From RGIG4140 sp045532865 (GTDB lineage Bacteria; Pseudomonadota; Alphaproteobacteria; CAAHEQ01; UBA3637): a stretch of 19,538 nucleotides of DNA. Below the pieces are notes generated by a model. That model searched no databases, was not told the origin of the DNA, and saw nothing but the letters and a program-made list of their open reading frames with translations. The position numbers and the translations under genes are program-made. The stretch is taken from assembly GCA_045532865.1 (NCBI GenBank), contig JAZSGT010000036.1, positions 1 through 19,538 of the forward strand, read 5' to 3'. Below, one piece after another: positions 1 to 9,829 of the stretch (position 1 is its first letter; each line of letters starts with the position of its first letter).

Positions 1-2336
1 GTACCAAAGCTGAAGAATTCTGCAGATTCTGCAAATTTGTCAGCTGTGATAGGTGCACGAGGCAATTCAATCATTGTACCGACATGGTAGTCAAATTTAA
101 CGCCTTTTTCAGCCATAACTGCATCAGCAACAGCAACAACAACTGCTTTAGCAAGGTCTAATTCTTTTTTCGTACCGACAAGTGGAAACATGATTTCAGG
201 AACGATTGTGCGACCTGTTTTGTTCATAACTTCAACTGCAGCTTCGAAAACAGCACGTGCTTGCATTTCATTGATTTCAGGGTATGTAACACCTAAACGG
301 CAACCACGGTGACCAAGCATTGGGTTAGCTTCGTGTAATTTTGCAGTACGAGCAGCAATTTCTTCAACGCTGACACCTAATTCACGAGCAATTTCAGCTT
401 GTTCTTCTTTTTTGTTTGGTAAGAACTCATGCAATGGTGGGTCTAAGAAACGAATTGTTACTGGAAGACCTTCCATAATTGTGAAAAGATCTGTGAAGTC
501 TTGACGTTGGTAAGGCAAGAGTTTTGCAAGAGCTGCTCTTCTTGCATCAACTGTGTCAGACAAGATCATTTGACGCATGTGGTTAATACGAGCTGGATCA
601 AAGAACATGTGTTCTGTACGGCAAAGACCAATACCTTCTGCACCAAAATCACGAGCTGTTTTAGCATCTAATGGTGTTTCAGCATTTGTACGAACGCCAA
701 GTGTACGGATTTCATCAACCCATGACATAAATTCACCAAAGTTACCTGTCATTTCTGGGAGAACGAGTTTCAATGCGCCAGCCATAACTTCACCTGTTGT
801 ACCGTCAATTGAAAGCATTTCGCCTTCTTTAATAACAGTGTTACCAACTGTGAGTGTTTTTGCATCATAATCAATGCGAAGAGCTGAAACACCAGAAACA
901 CAAGGTTTACCCATACCACGAGCAACCACAGCAGCGTGACTTGTCATACCACCACGAGCTGTTAAAATACCTTGAGAAACGTGCATACCTGCAATATCTT
1001 CAGGAGATGTTTCAATACGAACTAAGATAACTTTGCGACCTTCTTCAGCAGCTTTTTCAGCATCTTCAGCTGAGAAAACAGCTTCACCAACAGCAGCACC
1101 AGGAGATGCAGGTAAACCACTTGTTAAAACAGTGCGTTTTTCTGATTTATCAAACATTGGATGCAAAAGTTGGTCTAATTGAGCAGCTTCAACACGCATA
1201 ACAGCTGTTTTCTTGTCAATTAAGCCTTCATTAACCATTTCAACAGCGATACGAAGAGCTGCTGTACCTGTTCTTTTACCATTACGTGTTTGAAGCATCC
1301 AAAGTTTACCATCTTGGATTGTAAATTCCATATCTTGCATATCTTTGTAGTGAGCTTCTAATTTTGCACGAATGTCAGATAATTCTTTGTAAACAACAGG
1401 GAATTCTTCTTCCATACATGGTAAATCAGTGCCAGAACGTTCTTTAACAAGTTTTGTCATTGGTTGTGGTGTACGAATACCAGCAACAACGTCTTCACCT
1501 TGAGCATTTTTAAGATATTCACCATAGAAATAGTTTTCACCAGTTGCTGGGTCACGTGAGAAGCAAACACCTGTAGCTGATGTATCGCCATAGTTACCGA
1601 AAACCATTGTTTGAACGTTAACAGCTGTACCCCAATCACCAGGGATGTTGTTCAGTTTACGGTAGTAGATAGCACGGTCAACCATCCAAGAAGAGAACAC
1701 AGCGCCGATACCACCCCAAAGTTGTTCAAATGGATCTTGTGGAAGAGGGTGACCATCGTTAACACAGATTTCTTTGTATTCTTTAATAACTTCTTTTAAT
1801 TGTTCAACTGTCATTTGGTTGTCAAATTGATAGCCGTTTTCTTCACGAACACGATCTAAAACAGCTTCAAATTTTGAGCTGGGAACACCCATAACAACGT
1901 CAGCATACATTTGAATGAAACGGCGATAGCTGTCATAAGCAAATTTTGCATTACCTGAGCGTTCAGCCAAACCAACAACTGTTTCATCATTTAAACCAAG
2001 GTTTAAAACTGTATCCATCATACCAGGCATAGAAACACGAGCACCTGAACGAACGGAGAATAAAAGTGGGTTTTTAGGATCACCAAATTTGCTGCCCATT
2101 TTTGATTCAATGCCAGCAAGTGCTGCTAAAACTTGATCTTTTAATTCTGTTGGATAAGAATGATTGTTTGCGTAATAATATGTACAAACTTCTGTTGTGA
2201 TTGTAAAACCTGGAGGAACAGGAACACCAACACGGCTCATTTCAGCCAAGTTAGCACCTTTACCACCCAACAAGTTTTTCATTGAAGCATCGCCTTCTGC
2301 AACGCCATCACCAAAAGTATAAACCCATTTTGTCAT
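1..2336 (-). CDS. ppdK: Pyruvate, phosphate dikinase (3' end outside window)
   Basis: Cytoplasmic enzyme interconverting PEP + AMP + PPi and pyruvate + ATP + Pi. Reading the minus strand from the ATG at 2336-2334 gives about 778 codons without a stop, running off the window at base 1. The N-terminus (MTKWVYTFGDG, then GGKGANLAEM and PVPPGFTI) is the typical ATP-grasp nucleotide-binding domain. The swivelling phosphohistidine domain carries GGMTSHAAVVARGMG near residue 467; this His accepts the phosphate and the preceding Thr-465 is the residue targeted by PDRP regulators in other bacteria. The PEP-binding TIM barrel begins (GLCRTEHMFF) but is cut near the SFGT segment, so roughly 100 C-terminal residues of a usual 870-900 are missing. 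The start is supported by an AAAGGAAAA Shine-Dalgarno at 2341-2349. No PDRP gene lies in the window. Codon use is more uniform than in the neighbours, as expected of a highly expressed gene. Confidence 0.97.
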   Translation of the reverse strand, partial: MTKWVYTFGDGVAEGDASMKNLLGGKGANLAEMSRVGVPVPPGFTITTEVCTYYYANNHSYPTELKDQVLAALAGIESKMGSKFGDPKNPLLFSVRSGARVSMPGMMDTVLNLGLNDETVVGLAERSGNAKFAYDSYRRFIQMYADVVMGVPSSKFEAVLDRVREENGYQFDNQMTVEQLKEVIKEYKEICVNDGHPLPQDPFEQLWGGIGAVFSSWMVDRAIYYRKLNNIPGDWGTAVNVQTMVFGNYGDTSATGVCFSRDPATGENYFYGEYLKNAQGEDVVAGIRTPQPMTKLVKERSGTDLPCMEEEFPVVYKELSDIRAKLEAHYKDMQDMEFTIQDGKLWMLQTRNGKRTGTAALRIAVEMVNEGLIDKKTAVMRVEAAQLDQLLHPMFDKSEKRTVLTSGLPASPGAAVGEAVFSAEDAEKAAEEGRKVILVRIETSPEDIAGMHVSQGILTARGGMTSHAAVVARGMGKPCVSGVSALRIDYDAKTLTVGNTVIKEGEMLSIDGTTGEVMAGALKLVLPEMTGNFGEFMSWVDEIRTLGVRTNAETPLDAKTARDFGAEGIGLCRTEHMFFDPARINHMRQMILSDTVDARRAALAKLLPYQRQDFTDLFTIMEGLPVTIRFLDPPLHEFLPNKKEEQAEIARELGVSVEEIAARTAKLHEANPMLGHRGCRLGVTYPEINEMQARAVFEAAVEVMNKTGRTIVPEIMFPLVGTKKELDLAKAVVVAVADAVMAEKGVKFDYHVGTMIELPRAPITADKFAESAEFFSFG

Positions 2337-2482
2337 TAGTTTTTCCTTTGCTTGTTAGTTAATTAAAAACCATATCTTAAATACTTAAGTTATGGAACCC
2401 ATTTTGATTTTTATTCGCCAAATGTTTAACACTTTTTTTAAGGGAATGCAAGAAATTTTTTTATCTTTAAAAAAGTATATAT

Positions 2483-2512
2483 TTGTGAATGACTTACTAA
2501 AAGAGTTTTAAT
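2483..2512 (+). promoter_or_regulatory. Candidate sigma70-type promoter for the glgB operon
   Basis: TTGTGA (2483-2488), an 18-base spacer and TTTAAT (2507-2512) give a plausible -35/-10 pair about 90 bases upstream of glgB. A second, weaker option nearer the gene is TTCTTT (2541-2546) with TATAAA (2565-2570). The whole 2337-2600 interval is very AT-rich, so chance matches are likely. I found no convincing promoter for the divergent PPDK gene here and no structured leader. Confidence 0.3.
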
Positions 2513-2600
2513 AAAATAAAAAAAACACAACTTTTTGCTTTTCTTTTTTAAAAAAACAATGTTATATAAAAGTAATTTATAACAAAAATAGGGGACTAAA

Positions 2601-4817
2601 ATGAATTTTATGACATCAGATGAAATGAATGCGTTATGTTCTGGACATTTTCAAGGTGATCCTTTTTCTGTTCTTGGAATGCACCTTTGTTCAAAAAACA
2701 TTTTAACACCATTTTTATATGTTCGCACATTCCAACCACAAGCAAAGAAGGTGGAACTTGTTCGTGTTGAAACAAAAGAAGTTATTGAGATGAAAAAAAT
2801 TCATCAAAATGGTTTGTTTGAAATGGCATTTCCTGATGAAACAGAATTTTTTGCTTATTATTTTAAAATTACACTTTATAGTGGTGAAACTTATGAAACA
2901 GAAGATGCCTATCGTTTCTGGCCTGTGTTAGGGGATATGGATTTATATTTGTTTAATGAAGGAAATCATAAGGATATTTATGAAAAATTGGGTTCTCAAC
3001 TTATAACGCATCAAGGTGTTTTGGGTGTGAGTTTTGCTGTTTGGGCACCAAATGCAAAACGGGTAAGTGTTGTTGGGAACTTTAATGATTGGGATGGGCG
3101 CAGGCATATGATGCGTCCTCGTGGTTCTTCGGGTGTGTGGGAAATTTTTATTCCACACTTGCCAGAATGGACAATTTATAAATATGAAATCATTGGTGCT
3201 AATGGGGATTTATTGCCGTTGAAAATTGACCCTTATGGGAAAGCTTTTGAAATGCGTCCTAAAACAGGGACTCTTGTGTTTAATTCTAAAAAATATGAAT
3301 GGAATGATAACGAGTGGTGTGCTACAAAAAGATATAGCGCAAATGCTTTGGATGCACCTATTTCAATTTATGAGGTTCACTTGGGGTCTTGGCGACGTAA
3401 TTCTATGGAAGAAAATCGCTGGTTAACATATCGTGAAATGGCAGAAGAATTGCCAGCTTATGTTAAAGAAATGGGCTTTACGCATGTGGAATTTTTGCCT
3501 CTTTCAGAATATCCATTTGATGGTTCTTGGGGGTATCAAGTAACAGGTATGTATGCGCCAACGAGTAGGTATGGTTCTCCTGATGATTTTAAGTATATGA
3601 TTGACAAGTTACATCAGGCTGGAATAGGGGTGATTATGGATTGGGTACCTGCGCATTTTCCTAAAGATGCATTTGGATTGTGCGAATTTGATGGAACGGC
3701 GCTTTATGAACATGCTGACCCTCGTCAAGGAGAACATAAAGATTGGGGAACAAAAATCTATAATTATTCAAGAAATGAGGTTTCCAATTTCTTGCATGCG
3801 AATGCATTATTTTGGCTTAGGGAGTATCATATTGATGCCTTGAGAGTGGATGCTGTTGCCAGTATGCTCTATCTTGATTACTCAAGAAAAGAAGGGGAGT
3901 GGATTCCAAACCGTTATGGGGGAAGAGAAAATATTGATGCGATTAACTTCCTTCGAAAACTCAATGAGCTTGTTTATGGTGAAAATGCAGGGTATACAAC
4001 ATTTGCAGAAGAATCAACAGCTTGGCCAATGGTTTCAAAGCCAACATATATTGGTGGACTAGGATTTGGTTATAAATGGAATATGGGTTGGATGCATGAC
4101 ACACTGAGGTATATTGGTTATGATTCAATTTATAGACAATATCACCATAATGAATTAACATTTTCAATGCTTTATGCTTTTAATGAAAATTTTACGCTTC
4201 CAATTTCACATGATGAGGTTGTTCATGGGAAAGGTCCTATGTATGATAAAGTTCCAGGAGATCATTGGCAAAAAATGGCAAATTTAAGACTTTATTATGC
4301 TTATATGTTCATGCATCCTGGGAAAAAGCTCTTGTTCATGGGGAATGAGTTAGGCGTTCAAAGAGAGTGGAATTATGCTGACAGTTTGGATTGGGGCTTG
4401 ACAATGAATGAAAGTCATAAAGCCTTGCAACGCTTTGTTAAGACATTGAATAATTTTTATGTTTCTCATAAAGAATTATCTGATTATGATTTTGAGAGCG
4501 CTGGCTTTGAGTGGATTGATGGCTCAGATGCAAACAACTCTTGTTTTTCATTTATGAGAAAAGATAAAAAGGGTAATAGTTTGATTGTTGCATGCAACTT
4601 CACGCCTGTTCCAAGAGAAAATTATAAAATTGGTGTGAATGAGGCTGGCGTTTATGAGGAAGTTTTAAATTCAGATTCGCGTGAATTTTTTGGTTCAGGA
4701 ATTGAAAATAAAGGGGAAATTGAAACAGGTGAGGGATGGAACTTTAAACCTTATGCATTAAAAGTTCATTTACCACCATTGGCTACAGTTGTTTATCAAT
4801 TAAAAAAGAAAAAATAA
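2601..4817 (+). CDS. glgB: 1,4-alpha-glucan branching enzyme GlgB (GH13)
   Basis: Cytoplasmic enzyme that cuts alpha-1,4-glucan chains and re-attaches them as alpha-1,6 branches during glycogen synthesis. The 738 residues match the usual length of about 730. An N-terminal module is followed by a CBM48 domain (VSVVGNFNDWDGR near residues 155-167). The GH13 barrel has region I DWVPAHF, region II ALRVDAVASM with nucleophile Asp-417, region III AEES with acid/base Glu-470, and region IV SHDEVVHGKGPM with transition-state stabiliser Asp-538. A C-terminal beta domain closes the protein. The ATG is preceded by AGGGGA at 2590-2595. It is the first gene of a six-gene run, 16 bases before glgX. No glgA, glgC or glgP is in the window, so glucan synthesis and phosphorolysis must be encoded elsewhere. 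All catalytic residues are present. Confidence 0.98.
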   Translation: MNFMTSDEMNALCSGHFQGDPFSVLGMHLCSKNILTPFLYVRTFQPQAKKVELVRVETKEVIEMKKIHQNGLFEMAFPDETEFFAYYFKITLYSGETYETEDAYRFWPVLGDMDLYLFNEGNHKDIYEKLGSQLITHQGVLGVSFAVWAPNAKRVSVVGNFNDWDGRRHMMRPRGSSGVWEIFIPHLPEWTIYKYEIIGANGDLLPLKIDPYGKAFEMRPKTGTLVFNSKKYEWNDNEWCATKRYSANALDAPISIYEVHLGSWRRNSMEENRWLTYREMAEELPAYVKEMGFTHVEFLPLSEYPFDGSWGYQVTGMYAPTSRYGSPDDFKYMIDKLHQAGIGVIMDWVPAHFPKDAFGLCEFDGTALYEHADPRQGEHKDWGTKIYNYSRNEVSNFLHANALFWLREYHIDALRVDAVASMLYLDYSRKEGEWIPNRYGGRENIDAINFLRKLNELVYGENAGYTTFAEESTAWPMVSKPTYIGGLGFGYKWNMGWMHDTLRYIGYDSIYRQYHHNELTFSMLYAFNENFTLPISHDEVVHGKGPMYDKVPGDHWQKMANLRLYYAYMFMHPGKKLLFMGNELGVQREWNYADSLDWGLTMNESHKALQRFVKTLNNFYVSHKELSDYDFESAGFEWIDGSDANNSCFSFMRKDKKGNSLIVACNFTPVPRENYKIGVNEAGVYEEVLNSDSREFFGSGIENKGEIETGEGWNFKPYALKVHLPPLATVVYQLKKKK

Positions 4818-4833
4818 ATTGAAAGGATAAGCT

Positions 4834-6885
4834 ATGAGCCGTATTGTCTTAAAAGGAGAACCTTATCCGTTAGGGGCTACATATGATGGACGAGGGGTTA
4901 ATTTTACTTTGTTTTCATCAACAGCAACAAAAGTTGAATTGTGTCTTTTTGATATAAATGGGAAAAATGAAGAAAGAATCGTTTTGCCAGAATATACGGA
5001 CGAGGTTTTTCACGGATATGTTGAAAATTTAAAACCAGGGCAATTATATGGCTATCGTGTTTATGGCCCTTATGAGCCAGAAAAAGGTCTTCGGTTTAAT
5101 CCTCATAAATTATTAATTGATCCTTATGCAAAACTTTTAACAGGGCCTATTTCGGCTCATAATGCGATGCTTGGGTATCAAGCTTTTTCAAAAAAGGAAG
5201 ACTTATCATTTTCTCAAACAGATTCGGCTCCTTACGTTCCAAAAGCAATTATCACAGATGAGCATTCCTTTGACTGGAAGGGGGTTCAAAAACCAAAAGT
5301 TCCTTGGACGGAAGAGATTATTTATGAAGCACATGTGAAAAGTTTTACAGCCTTAAATCCTGAAGTTGACGCAAAATTACGTGGCACTTTTAAGGGCATG
5401 GCTAGCAAAAAAGTGGTGGAATATATAAAGTCTTTGGGTGTTCGTGCTGTTGAATTATTGCCAATTGCTTCGTTTATGAACAGTGGTTTTTTAAAAGACC
5501 TTGGGTTAACCAATTATTGGGGCTATGATCCAATTGCTTTTATGGCGCCACAAGCTTCATATTTGTCATCAAAAACAAATTTAGATGAGTTAAAGCACAT
5601 GGTTCGTGTGTTCCATGAAGCTGGCGTTGAGGTGATTTTAGATGTTGTTTATAATCACACAGGCGAAGGCAACCAAATGGGGCAAACACTTTGTTATCGT
5701 GGGATAGATAATGGCGTTTATTATCGATTGAATAAAGAAAATAAACGTTATTATGATGATACAACAGGGTGTGGTGCTTCATTTAATTTAGGGCACCCTC
5801 GAGTGTTGCAATTGGTGATGGATTCTTTAAGATACTGGGCAAATCAAATTCAAATTGACGGATTTAGATTTGATTTAGCTACCACATTGGCACGAGATGA
5901 AAATAATCAATATGGTATTAAAAGTGCCTTTTTATCAACTGTTCAACAAGACCCTACATTACAGCGCTTAAAGTTAATTGCTGAACCTTGGGATTTGGGC
6001 CATGGTGGATACCAAGTGGGCTTTTTTAGACCTGGATGGGCTGAATGGAATGATAAATTCAGAGACACAATGCGCCGTTTTTGGCGTGGGGATGAAGGGC
6101 AAGCTGGGGACTTTGCTTCTCGTTTAATGGCCTCTTCTGATGTTTATCAATATCGAGGCAGGCGCCCTTGGGAATCTGTGAATTTTATTACAGCGCATGA
6201 TGGATTTACACTCAATGATTTGGTTTCATATAATCACAAGCATAACGAAGCCAATGGAGAAAATAATAAGGATGGAACGGACCATAACCTTTCTTACAAT
6301 GGGGGCGTGGAAGGGGAAACAACTGATGAAGCTATTTTAAAAAATCGAATGGATCGAGCCAAATCCTTGATGGCAACACTACTTCTTTCTTTTGGAACAC
6401 CAATGATCCGTTCCGGTGATGAGATTATGGCAACGCAAAAGGGCAATAACAATACGTACTCACAAGATAATGAGTATTCTTGGATTGATTGGGCGCATAT
6501 TAAACCACAAGGCAAAGAAATGCTTCAAATGGTGAAAGAGCTAATGGCTTTTCGAAGTTCAAGACCTATTATGGAGCATAGCAATTTTTTCACCGAAGAG
6601 GTATGTACTTGGTATAAACCAGATGGGAAACCTATGGCAAAAAACGATTGGCATTTTTATGTTAAAGCGCTTTCTTGCTTAATTAAAAACACAAAAAATT
6701 CCAATAGGTTATTTTTTATTTTTAATGCACATAAAGAACCTATAAAATGGACGCTTCCAACCAGAGATTTTGAATGGCGACTTGTTTTTTCAACAGTGAA
6801 GTCTTTGAAAAAACAAAAAATGAAAACGCTTAAAGTGCCACCATTTAGTGTTGTTGTTTTTGAAAGGGAAAGGGGTCTAAAATGA
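4834..6885 (+). CDS. glgX: Glycogen debranching enzyme GlgX (isoamylase-type GH13)
   Basis: Predicted cytoplasmic isoamylase-type debranching enzyme that hydrolyses alpha-1,6 linkages of phosphorylase-limit glycogen. It has 683 residues, normal for the family. The N-terminal CBM48-like domain starts with LKGEPYPLGATYDGRGVNF. GH13 motifs follow: DVVYNHTGEGN (region I), GFRFDLATTLAR with nucleophile Asp-347, IAEPWDLG with Glu-384, and TAHDGFTLNDLVSYNHKHNE with Asp-456. The NHKHNEANGENNKDG stretch is typical of GlgX/isoamylase rather than branching enzyme. The ATG has AAAGGA at 4822-4827. Its stop overlaps the malQ start (ATGA), so translation is probably coupled. GlgX releases short maltodextrins, the substrate of the next gene. 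A trehalose-forming TreX-like role is possible, but no treY or treZ is nearby. Confidence 0.95.
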   Translation: MSRIVLKGEPYPLGATYDGRGVNFTLFSSTATKVELCLFDINGKNEERIVLPEYTDEVFHGYVENLKPGQLYGYRVYGPYEPEKGLRFNPHKLLIDPYAKLLTGPISAHNAMLGYQAFSKKEDLSFSQTDSAPYVPKAIITDEHSFDWKGVQKPKVPWTEEIIYEAHVKSFTALNPEVDAKLRGTFKGMASKKVVEYIKSLGVRAVELLPIASFMNSGFLKDLGLTNYWGYDPIAFMAPQASYLSSKTNLDELKHMVRVFHEAGVEVILDVVYNHTGEGNQMGQTLCYRGIDNGVYYRLNKENKRYYDDTTGCGASFNLGHPRVLQLVMDSLRYWANQIQIDGFRFDLATTLARDENNQYGIKSAFLSTVQQDPTLQRLKLIAEPWDLGHGGYQVGFFRPGWAEWNDKFRDTMRRFWRGDEGQAGDFASRLMASSDVYQYRGRRPWESVNFITAHDGFTLNDLVSYNHKHNEANGENNKDGTDHNLSYNGGVEGETTDEAILKNRMDRAKSLMATLLLSFGTPMIRSGDEIMATQKGNNNTYSQDNEYSWIDWAHIKPQGKEMLQMVKELMAFRSSRPIMEHSNFFTEEVCTWYKPDGKPMAKNDWHFYVKALSCLIKNTKNSNRLFFIFNAHKEPIKWTLPTRDFEWRLVFSTVKSLKKQKMKTLKVPPFSVVVFERERGLK

Positions 6886-9083
6886 CATATAATCCAGATA
6901 GATTAGATGAACTTGCTCAAAAAGTTGGGATTTTATCCTCATTTATTGATAGAACAACAAACATTACCTATAAAGCAGATGATAAATCAAAGCAAGCGAT
7001 TTTAAAAAGTTTGGGTTTTAATGCTGATAGAGATCAAGAAATTGAGGCATCTTTTTTAAAGTTGAAAAAAGAAGAGTATGAAACACTGATTGATAAAACA
7101 ATTTTGATCAGCCAAAGTGAACAAGCGCATTTAGAGATAGATGTTCGTTTGCCAAAAGAAGAGGCTGATACCTCTTTAATTTGGCAAATTAAAACGCAAG
7201 AGGGGGAAGAATTTGAAGATGAAGTTCCCTTAGATTTGTTGGAAGTTGTAACTGAAGAAACTGTTGGAAATAAAGTTTATCAAGTCAGACAATTATGTTT
7301 AGCACTTGAAATGGAAATGGGTTATCATGAGTTAAAAGTTTCTTTAAAAGAAAAAAATAAAGAAGAAACAGCTTCTTTAATAATTGTACCAGATAAGTGC
7401 TATATGCCTGATGTTTTAGCAGGAGAAAAAAAAGTATTTGGGTATCCTATTCAACTTTATTCCTTAAAATCAAATACAAACTGGGGAATTGGAGATTATA
7501 CAGATTTAAAAAAAATGGTTGATGTGGCTTTAAAAACAGGGGCCTCATTTATTGGAGTTAATCCGTTGACGGCGTTGTTTCAAGATAATCCAGATGACGC
7601 CAGTCCTTATTTTCCTTCTTCTCGCTTGTTTTTGAACCCATTGTATGTGGATATGGAAGCTGTGAGTGAAGCAAAGGACAATGTTGAGTTTCAAGAACTT
7701 AAAGAATGTCCTATTTTTAAGGAGCATCTTTTCAAAGCAAGAGAAGGGGAGCTAGTCGATTACAAGAAGGTTGCTGCAATTAAAAAACAAGCCTTTAAAA
7801 TTTTGTTTAAAAAATTTAGAGAAATGCACTTTGATGATGAAGGTATTGCCAAAACAAAAAGAGGGAGAGATTTTGAATCCTTTATCAAAGAAAAAGGGGA
7901 GGCTCTTGAAAATTTTGCTCTTTTCCAAACGCTTAGAAATGTTGCTTCAAAAACAAAAAAATCAATGATGTGGCGTGAGTGGAAAAAAGCATATCAAACG
8001 CCTTATTCAAAGGAGTTAAAACAGTTTTTAAAAGACAATGAAATGTCAATTTTGCGTATCTGTTATCAACAATTTGTTGCCTTTGAGCAACTTCAAAGTG
8101 TGTTGAAAAAAATTGAAAAACTACCTTTAGGGCTGTACACAGATATGCCAGTTGGAGTGAGTGATAATAGCGCTGAAGTTTGGTCTAATCAGGAAGTCTT
8201 TATGCAAGGGGTAACAACTGGTGCGCCCCCAGATACGTTTAATTTAAATGGGCAAGATTGGTCTTTGGCTCCTTTTAATCCAAGAGTTCTTAAAAAAACA
8301 GGGTTTAAAGCCTTCATTGATGTTATAAGAAGTGCAATGAAAGGGGCCGGGGCTGTTCGCATTGACCATGCTTTTGGGCTAATGCGTCTTTATTTAAGGG
8401 TACAAGGAGCTACAGGCGCTTATTTAAAATATCCTTTTAAAGAACTGACAGGGATTATGGCTTTAGAAAGTCATTTAAATAAAACGGTTGTAATTGCCGA
8501 GGATTTGGGAACGGCACCAGATGGTTTTTCAAATGAAATGATAAATTTAAATGCTTTTTCATTTAAGATTATGCATTATCAACAAGATTGGCAGGGATTG
8601 TTGGTGCCAGAGGTGTATGCCCCTTGTTCTTTGATTGCAACAGGAACACATGACTTACCTTCTTATACTGGTTTTTTTAAAGAATTAGATTTGGATTTAG
8701 GACTTGAAAAAAAGACCATTTCTTTAGAGCAGTATCAAGAGCATAAACAAAATCGAAAGAAAGAAAAACTTGCTTTTATTGAAGCATTTAAAAGGCAGGG
8801 ATATAGTGTTTCTTTATCCAATGAAGCGTATTTAAAATTAAAAGAAGTGCCTGTTTGGTTTATCCCATATATTTATAAATATTTGGCAAAAACAAAAAGC
8901 AAAATTTTGTTGGTTCGCCCAGAAGATGTTTTTGAAATGGAACAACAATTTAATTTGCCTGGGACATATATGGAATATCCTAATTGGCGCTATAAATTAC
9001 CTGTGAGTGTTGAAAATATGCTCAAAGATAAACGATTGCTTGAAATTAAGGATATTTTAAAAGAAGAAAGAGTTGAAAGTTAA
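6882..9083 (+). CDS. malQ: 4-alpha-glucanotransferase (amylomaltase, GH77)
   Basis: Transfers maltodextrin segments between glucans and releases glucose, recycling the short oligosaccharides left by debranching. The 733 residues fit the long proteobacterial MalQ form with an extra N-terminal region (about residues 1-180), followed by the GH77 barrel. Diagnostic segments are YSLKSNTNWGIGDYTDL, GVNPLTALF, GAPPDTFNLNGQDW, AVRIDHAFGLMRLY (nucleophile Asp-495), IAEDLGTAPDGF (Glu-540) and GTHDLPSYTG (Asp-591). These match the three GH77 catalytic carboxylates and the substrate-covering loop. The start ATG overlaps the glgX stop by 4 bases and follows a purine-rich GAAAGGGAAAGGGG stretch. The next gene starts 2 bases after its stop. 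Within the operon it completes glucan trimming; glucokinase and phosphorylase are not seen here. Confidence 0.96.
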   Translation: MTYNPDRLDELAQKVGILSSFIDRTTNITYKADDKSKQAILKSLGFNADRDQEIEASFLKLKKEEYETLIDKTILISQSEQAHLEIDVRLPKEEADTSLIWQIKTQEGEEFEDEVPLDLLEVVTEETVGNKVYQVRQLCLALEMEMGYHELKVSLKEKNKEETASLIIVPDKCYMPDVLAGEKKVFGYPIQLYSLKSNTNWGIGDYTDLKKMVDVALKTGASFIGVNPLTALFQDNPDDASPYFPSSRLFLNPLYVDMEAVSEAKDNVEFQELKECPIFKEHLFKAREGELVDYKKVAAIKKQAFKILFKKFREMHFDDEGIAKTKRGRDFESFIKEKGEALENFALFQTLRNVASKTKKSMMWREWKKAYQTPYSKELKQFLKDNEMSILRICYQQFVAFEQLQSVLKKIEKLPLGLYTDMPVGVSDNSAEVWSNQEVFMQGVTTGAPPDTFNLNGQDWSLAPFNPRVLKKTGFKAFIDVIRSAMKGAGAVRIDHAFGLMRLYLRVQGATGAYLKYPFKELTGIMALESHLNKTVVIAEDLGTAPDGFSNEMINLNAFSFKIMHYQQDWQGLLVPEVYAPCSLIATGTHDLPSYTGFFKELDLDLGLEKKTISLEQYQEHKQNRKKEKLAFIEAFKRQGYSVSLSNEAYLKLKEVPVWFIPYIYKYLAKTKSKILLVRPEDVFEMEQQFNLPGTYMEYPNWRYKLPVSVENMLKDKRLLEIKDILKEERVES

Positions 9084-9085
9084 AG

Positions 9086-9817
9086 ATGTATAAATTTGAA
9101 AATAAGTATCGTCTGCGCAGTGCTGAATGTGATAAATTTAATCAAATGCGATTGCGTTCGTTGTTTAATTTGTTTCAAGATATGGCTGATTTGCATGCTG
9201 AAAAATTTGGTTTTGGATATAGCTTTTGTCTTCAAAATCAAATGACCTGGGTTGGAACAGGTTATCATTTGGTTATAAACAGATTACCTCAAAGAGATGA
9301 AGAGTTTGTTCTTGAAACATGGCATGCTGGTTCTTACCTGATGACAGCAAGACGTGATTTTGAACTTAAAGATTTAGAAGGAAATGTCTTAGTTGCTGCC
9401 TATAGTAATTGGGCGCTTATTGATTTGAATAAAAAACGCCCCGTTATTGTGCAAAAGTATTTGTCAGATGAAACATTGATTAAAAAAAAGGCGATTGATG
9501 CTGAATTTAAAAAAGTTGTTTTGCCTCAAGAGTTGGATAACGCTGTTTTGTTACAAGTTCGAAAAGATGATATTGATATCAATCAGCATGTAAATAATGC
9601 TGTCTATCCTGCTTGGATTTTAGATGGATTGGATGATGATTTTTTAAATACCCATCAGCTAAAAGAATTAAAAATTCAGTTTAAAACAGGGGCTCTTTTA
9701 GAAAATGAGGTTGCAATTTTTTCAAAAATAGAGGATACTTTGACCTATCATTTAATTTCAAGCCCAACAAAGGAGATTGAATTTGCTCTTGTTGAGGCTT
9801 GTTGGAAAACTGTATAG
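9086..9817 (+). CDS. Acyl-ACP thioesterase (double hotdog, PF01643-like)
   Basis: Predicted to hydrolyse acyl-acyl carrier protein and release free fatty acid. The 243 residues fit the bacterial double-hotdog acyl-ACP thioesterase family. The first hotdog contains the helix RLRSLFNLFQDMADLHAEKFGFG and TWVGTGYHLVI, followed by ETWHAGSYLMTARRDFEL. The second hotdog starts with VRKDDIDINQHVNNAVYPAW (residues 159-178), whose Asn-166, His-168 and paired Asn correspond to the conserved active-site N-x-H-V-N-N motif. There is no signal peptide, so it acts in the cytoplasm. It starts 2 bases after malQ. Its TAG stop lies within the purine-rich region that supplies the hflX Shine-Dalgarno, so coupling to both neighbours is likely. 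Its place in a glucan operon is unexpected. Chain length cannot be read from the sequence. Confidence 0.85.
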   Translation: MYKFENKYRLRSAECDKFNQMRLRSLFNLFQDMADLHAEKFGFGYSFCLQNQMTWVGTGYHLVINRLPQRDEEFVLETWHAGSYLMTARRDFELKDLEGNVLVAAYSNWALIDLNKKRPVIVQKYLSDETLIKKKAIDAEFKKVVLPQELDNAVLLQVRKDDIDINQHVNNAVYPAWILDGLDDDFLNTHQLKELKIQFKTGALLENEVAIFSKIEDTLTYHLISSPTKEIEFALVEACWKTV

Positions 9818-9829
9818 GAGTAAGTTTTT

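Noticed and set aside
577..870. Plus-strand 97-codon ORF
   Set aside because: It lies opposite the securely identified PPDK gene, has no recognisable family and has no ribosome binding site.
7545..7968. Overlapping short ORFs within malQ on both strands
   Set aside because: They are alternative-frame readings of a well-supported gene, rich in Lys and Leu from AT bias.
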